This document shows, piece by piece, positions 5,857-8,019 of a stretch of DNA of 8,019 nucleotides. Both the position numbers and the translations under genes were made by a program. The stretch's first letter is position 1. Each line of letters begins with the position of its first letter. The stretch covers positions 2,624 to 10,642 of the forward strand of contig JAJPZP010000207.1 of the NCBI GenBank assembly GCA_021204285.1. The letters run 5' to 3'. The notes beneath the pieces are model-generated. The model was given only the letters and a program-made list of their open reading frames with translations. It was not told where the DNA came from and did not search any database. This DNA comes from Lachnospiraceae bacterium. GTDB lineage: Bacteria > Bacillota > Clostridia > Lachnospirales > Lachnospiraceae.

Positions 5857-6993
5857 ATGCAGTTTCGGGATTTGAAGAGCCAGTACAGAGCGCTGAAGGA
5901 GGAGATGGATGCGGCGATCGAGGCCGTCCTCGACTCCTCAGACTATATTGCCGGGGACCAGATCGACGAGCTGGAACGGGACCTCGCAGATTATATCGGT
6001 GTGCGGAACTGCGTGAGCTGCGGAAACGGGACGGATGCGCTCGTGCTGGCGCTGAAGGCCTGGGGCATCGGTAGCGGCGACGCGGTCTTTGTGCCGGATC
6101 ACACCTTTTTCTCCTCTGCGGAGTCCGCGGCTTTCGTCGGTGCGACGCCGGTCTTCGCGGATGTGTCGGAGGACACGTTCACGATCGATCCGGAGAGCCT
6201 TACGCGTGTGATCGAGGCGGTCGTTGCAGAGGGAAAATTAAAACCGCGGGCGATCGTGGTGGTTGATCTCTTCGGCCTTCCGGCGGATTACGAGCGTATC
6301 CGTCAGATTGCGGACCGCTATGGCCTTTATATTCTGGAAGACTGTGCGCAGGGCTTCGGAGGCGTCTACCACGGGAAACAGGCCGGAAGCTTCGGCGATA
6401 TTTCCACGACCTCCTTTTTCCCGGCGAAGCCGCTGGGCTGCTACGGCGACGGCGGTGCGGTGTTCACGGACAACGATGAGTGGGTGGCGCTGATTCGCTC
6501 GATGCGTGTACACGGCAAGGGCAGCAGCAAATATGACAATGTACGGATCGGCATGAACTCCCGTCTTGACACGATTCAGGCGGCGGTGCTGCAGGTGAAG
6601 CTGAAGGCTTTTCAGGAGTATGAACTGGAGGATGTAAATAAGGTGGCGGCGCGTTATACGGAGGCGCTGCAGGACTGTGTGAAGGTTCCGCGCGTGCCGG
6701 AGGGTTATTATTCGAGCTGGGCTTCCTATAATATCCTTCTGAAGGACGAGGCGCAGCGCGACGCGGTACGCGCGTATCTGCAGGAAAACGGTGTCCCGAC
6801 AATGATCTATTATCCGAAGGGGCTGCACCAGCAGAAGGTCTTTGCGGATGTCTGCCTGTATGGCGAAAGCCTTGCGGTGACGACGGATATCTGCAGGCGC
6901 ACGCTGGCAATCCCGGTATCGCCGTATCTTCCGGCGGAGGATCAGGACCGTATCATCCGTCTGATTCAGGAAAAGACAGGGGCTGACGTATGA
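5857..6993 (+). CDS. DegT/DnrJ/EryC1/StrS aminotransferase, WbpE/WlbC-like (UDP-3-ketosugar to 3-amino sugar)
   Basis: This 378-residue protein is a full-length fold-type I sugar aminotransferase. It opens with MQFRDLKSQYRALKEEMD, has CGNGTDAL (55-62) for phosphate binding, EDCAQ (161-165) with Asp162 for the pyridinium nitrogen, and SFFPAKPLGCYGDGG with the PLP lysine at Lys191. The last motif and RIGMNSRLDTIQAA closely match P. aeruginosa WbpE as I remember it. WbpE transfers an amino group from glutamate to C3 of UDP-2-acetamido-2-deoxy-3-keto-glucuronate in the cytoplasm. The WlbA/WbpB-like oxidoreductase at the start of the window would supply such a 3-keto substrate, and the LpxD-like enzyme could acylate the new amine. 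A 4-amino (perosamine-type) specificity is possible but less favoured. The start follows the carrier stop by one base. Confidence 0.9.
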   Translation: MQFRDLKSQYRALKEEMDAAIEAVLDSSDYIAGDQIDELERDLADYIGVRNCVSCGNGTDALVLALKAWGIGSGDAVFVPDHTFFSSAESAAFVGATPVFADVSEDTFTIDPESLTRVIEAVVAEGKLKPRAIVVVDLFGLPADYERIRQIADRYGLYILEDCAQGFGGVYHGKQAGSFGDISTTSFFPAKPLGCYGDGGAVFTDNDEWVALIRSMRVHGKGSSKYDNVRIGMNSRLDTIQAAVLQVKLKAFQEYELEDVNKVAARYTEALQDCVKVPRVPEGYYSSWASYNILLKDEAQRDAVRAYLQENGVPTMIYYPKGLHQQKVFADVCLYGESLAVTTDICRRTLAIPVSPYLPAEDQDRIIRLIQEKTGADV

Positions 6994-8019
6994 AAATACT
7001 GTTGATTTCTTATGATTATTATGCATACGATGGCAGGCTGCGTGAGCTGGTGCGGGCAGCGAAGGCGCTTGGAAAAGTGACCTATATTACCCGCGCGTCG
7101 GAAGGAGAGGAGCCGCAGGAGGCTTCGCATATCCTCTATCCGGATCACGGTTACAGCAACTTTATCCTCTTTGTGATGCAGCAGATTCAGAGAGTCGGCG
7201 CGCAGGATGTGATCTTTGTGGACAACCGCAAGGGCATCATCCCGGGCGTGATTGCCAAAAAGATGGCGGGTGCGCGCTATATGGTGCAGGACTGCAGGGA
7301 GCTCTATGACCGTAAGAGCGCGGTCGGCCTTTCCGGCCGGCTCGGCTGTATGGTGGAGAGGCTCTTTACGCGGCGCTCGGATGTGGTCATCGCGGCGAAC
7401 GCTTACCGCGCGAAGATTATGGTGAAAAAATTCCGGCTGAAAGAGGAGCCGCTGAACTATGAGAATATCCGCAGTCTCCGCTACACCTCGCAGGAACGGC
7501 GCTCTCTGGTGGAGCAGGAGTGCGCGGACTTTTTCCGGGAGAAGAAATTCCAGATTATCTCCACGGCGGGCTGTGATATGAGCCGCACGACAGGGAAGAT
7601 GATCGAGACGATGAAGGGCCTTGGGGAGGATTATGAGCTGCTTCTCATCGGTGAGAGCGAGGAAGAAGACGAGCTGATCGCCCGCGGCATGATTCAGGAG
7701 CTTGGGCTTACCAATGTGAAGATTTTCCCACGCTTGGACCAGGATCATCTGAAATATTTTATCGGATACAGCCAGGTTGGCATGGTGACCTATCACCAGC
7801 GCGACCTGAATAATAAATACTGTGCGAGCGGAAAGATTTACGAGTTCCTGTTTGAGGGGATTCCGGTCGTGACATCCACAACCCCGCCGCTTAAGGATTT
7901 CTGTGAGAAGTATAAGGTTGGCCGTGCTTCCGACGATTACGAGGCCGCAATCCGCGAGATCGCGGGGAACTACGTACGCTGGACGGGAGCGGTAGAACGT
8001 TTTGTGAGCCGGACGGATG
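6990..8019 (+). CDS. GT4-like glycosyltransferase (partial, 3' end outside window)
   Basis: The ATG at 6990 overlaps the aminotransferase stop by 4 bases (ATGA), with AGGGG at 6978-6982, 7 bases upstream. The frame stays open to the window edge, giving 343 residues and one extra base. The N-terminus MKILLISYDYYAYDGRLREL and the short Rossmann-like pattern with VIFVDNRKG and VQDCRELYD fit the acceptor half of a GT-B enzyme. From about residue 186 the donor half begins (QIISTAG, then ELLLIGE), and SGKIYEFLFEGIPVVTS (280-296) is the usual GT4 nucleotide-sugar site, with Glu285 and Glu289. It would be a cytoplasmic or membrane-associated enzyme transferring a sugar to the growing lipid-linked glycan. 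Donor and acceptor cannot be told. The long antisense frame over this stretch is a shadow. Confidence 0.82.
   Translation, partial: MKILLISYDYYAYDGRLRELVRAAKALGKVTYITRASEGEEPQEASHILYPDHGYSNFILFVMQQIQRVGAQDVIFVDNRKGIIPGVIAKKMAGARYMVQDCRELYDRKSAVGLSGRLGCMVERLFTRRSDVVIAANAYRAKIMVKKFRLKEEPLNYENIRSLRYTSQERRSLVEQECADFFREKKFQIISTAGCDMSRTTGKMIETMKGLGEDYELLLIGESEEEDELIARGMIQELGLTNVKIFPRLDQDHLKYFIGYSQVGMVTYHQRDLNNKYCASGKIYEFLFEGIPVVTSTTPPLKDFCEKYKVGRASDDYEAAIREIAGNYVRWTGAVERFVSRTD

Noticed and set aside
6238..7026. 262-codon minus-strand frame over the aminotransferase, and a 276-codon one at 6966-7796 over the last gene
   Set aside because: Both are shadows of clear sense genes. The second only looks notable because the sense glycosyltransferase frame has no stop inside the window.

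Overview
The window holds eight genes, all on the + strand. They are packed head to tail, with gaps of 18 bases or less and two 4-base ATGA overlaps, so they look like the middle of one long operon. The first gene lacks its 5' end and the last lacks its 3' end. No promoter, terminator, RNA gene, mobile element, repeat or CRISPR array is visible, and no stretch over 20 bases between genes is left unexplained. The sequence is G+C-rich (roughly mid-to-high 50s percent by eye). It has strong AGGAGG-type ribosome binding sites and protein styles familiar from Clostridia. A Lachnospiraceae-like Bacillota is the best guess, at low to moderate confidence.

Layout: (1) 1-435, C-terminal part of a Gfo/Idh/MocA sugar-nucleotide oxidoreductase of the WlbA/WbpB type. 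(2) 450-1358, an LpxD-like left-handed beta-helix N-acyltransferase. (3) 1362-2870, a stand-alone amino-acid adenylating enzyme related to DltA and NRPS A-domains. (4) 2885-4042, a fold-type III PLP amino-acid decarboxylase. (5) 4061-5608, a GtrII-like polytopic membrane glycosyltransferase. (6) 5625-5855, a small acyl carrier protein. (7) 5857-6993, a WbpE/WlbC-like UDP-3-ketosugar aminotransferase. (8) 6990-8019, a partial GT4-like glycosyltransferase.

Working model (inference): the oxidoreductase and aminotransferase make a UDP-sugar bearing a free 3-amino group, by the 3-oxidation and transamination chemistry of the UDP-GlcNAc(3NAc)A route. Instead of a WbpD/WlbB-type acetyltransferase, the operon has an LpxD homologue, a family that takes acyl groups from acyl carrier protein. 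It also carries its own carrier protein, an adenylating enzyme to load it, and an amino-acid decarboxylase. Together these suggest that a decarboxylated amino acid (for example a beta-alanyl- or 4-aminobutyryl-like group) is built on or loaded onto the carrier and attached by an amide bond to the sugar, which then enters a cell-surface glycan. The adenylation/decarboxylation/carrier logic recalls BtrI/BtrJ/BtrK of butirosin biosynthesis and the exosortase-associated ligase/decarboxylase/carrier sets of Gram-negative polysaccharide loci. This sugar N-acylation role is not one I can name from the literature and is the main discovery candidate here.
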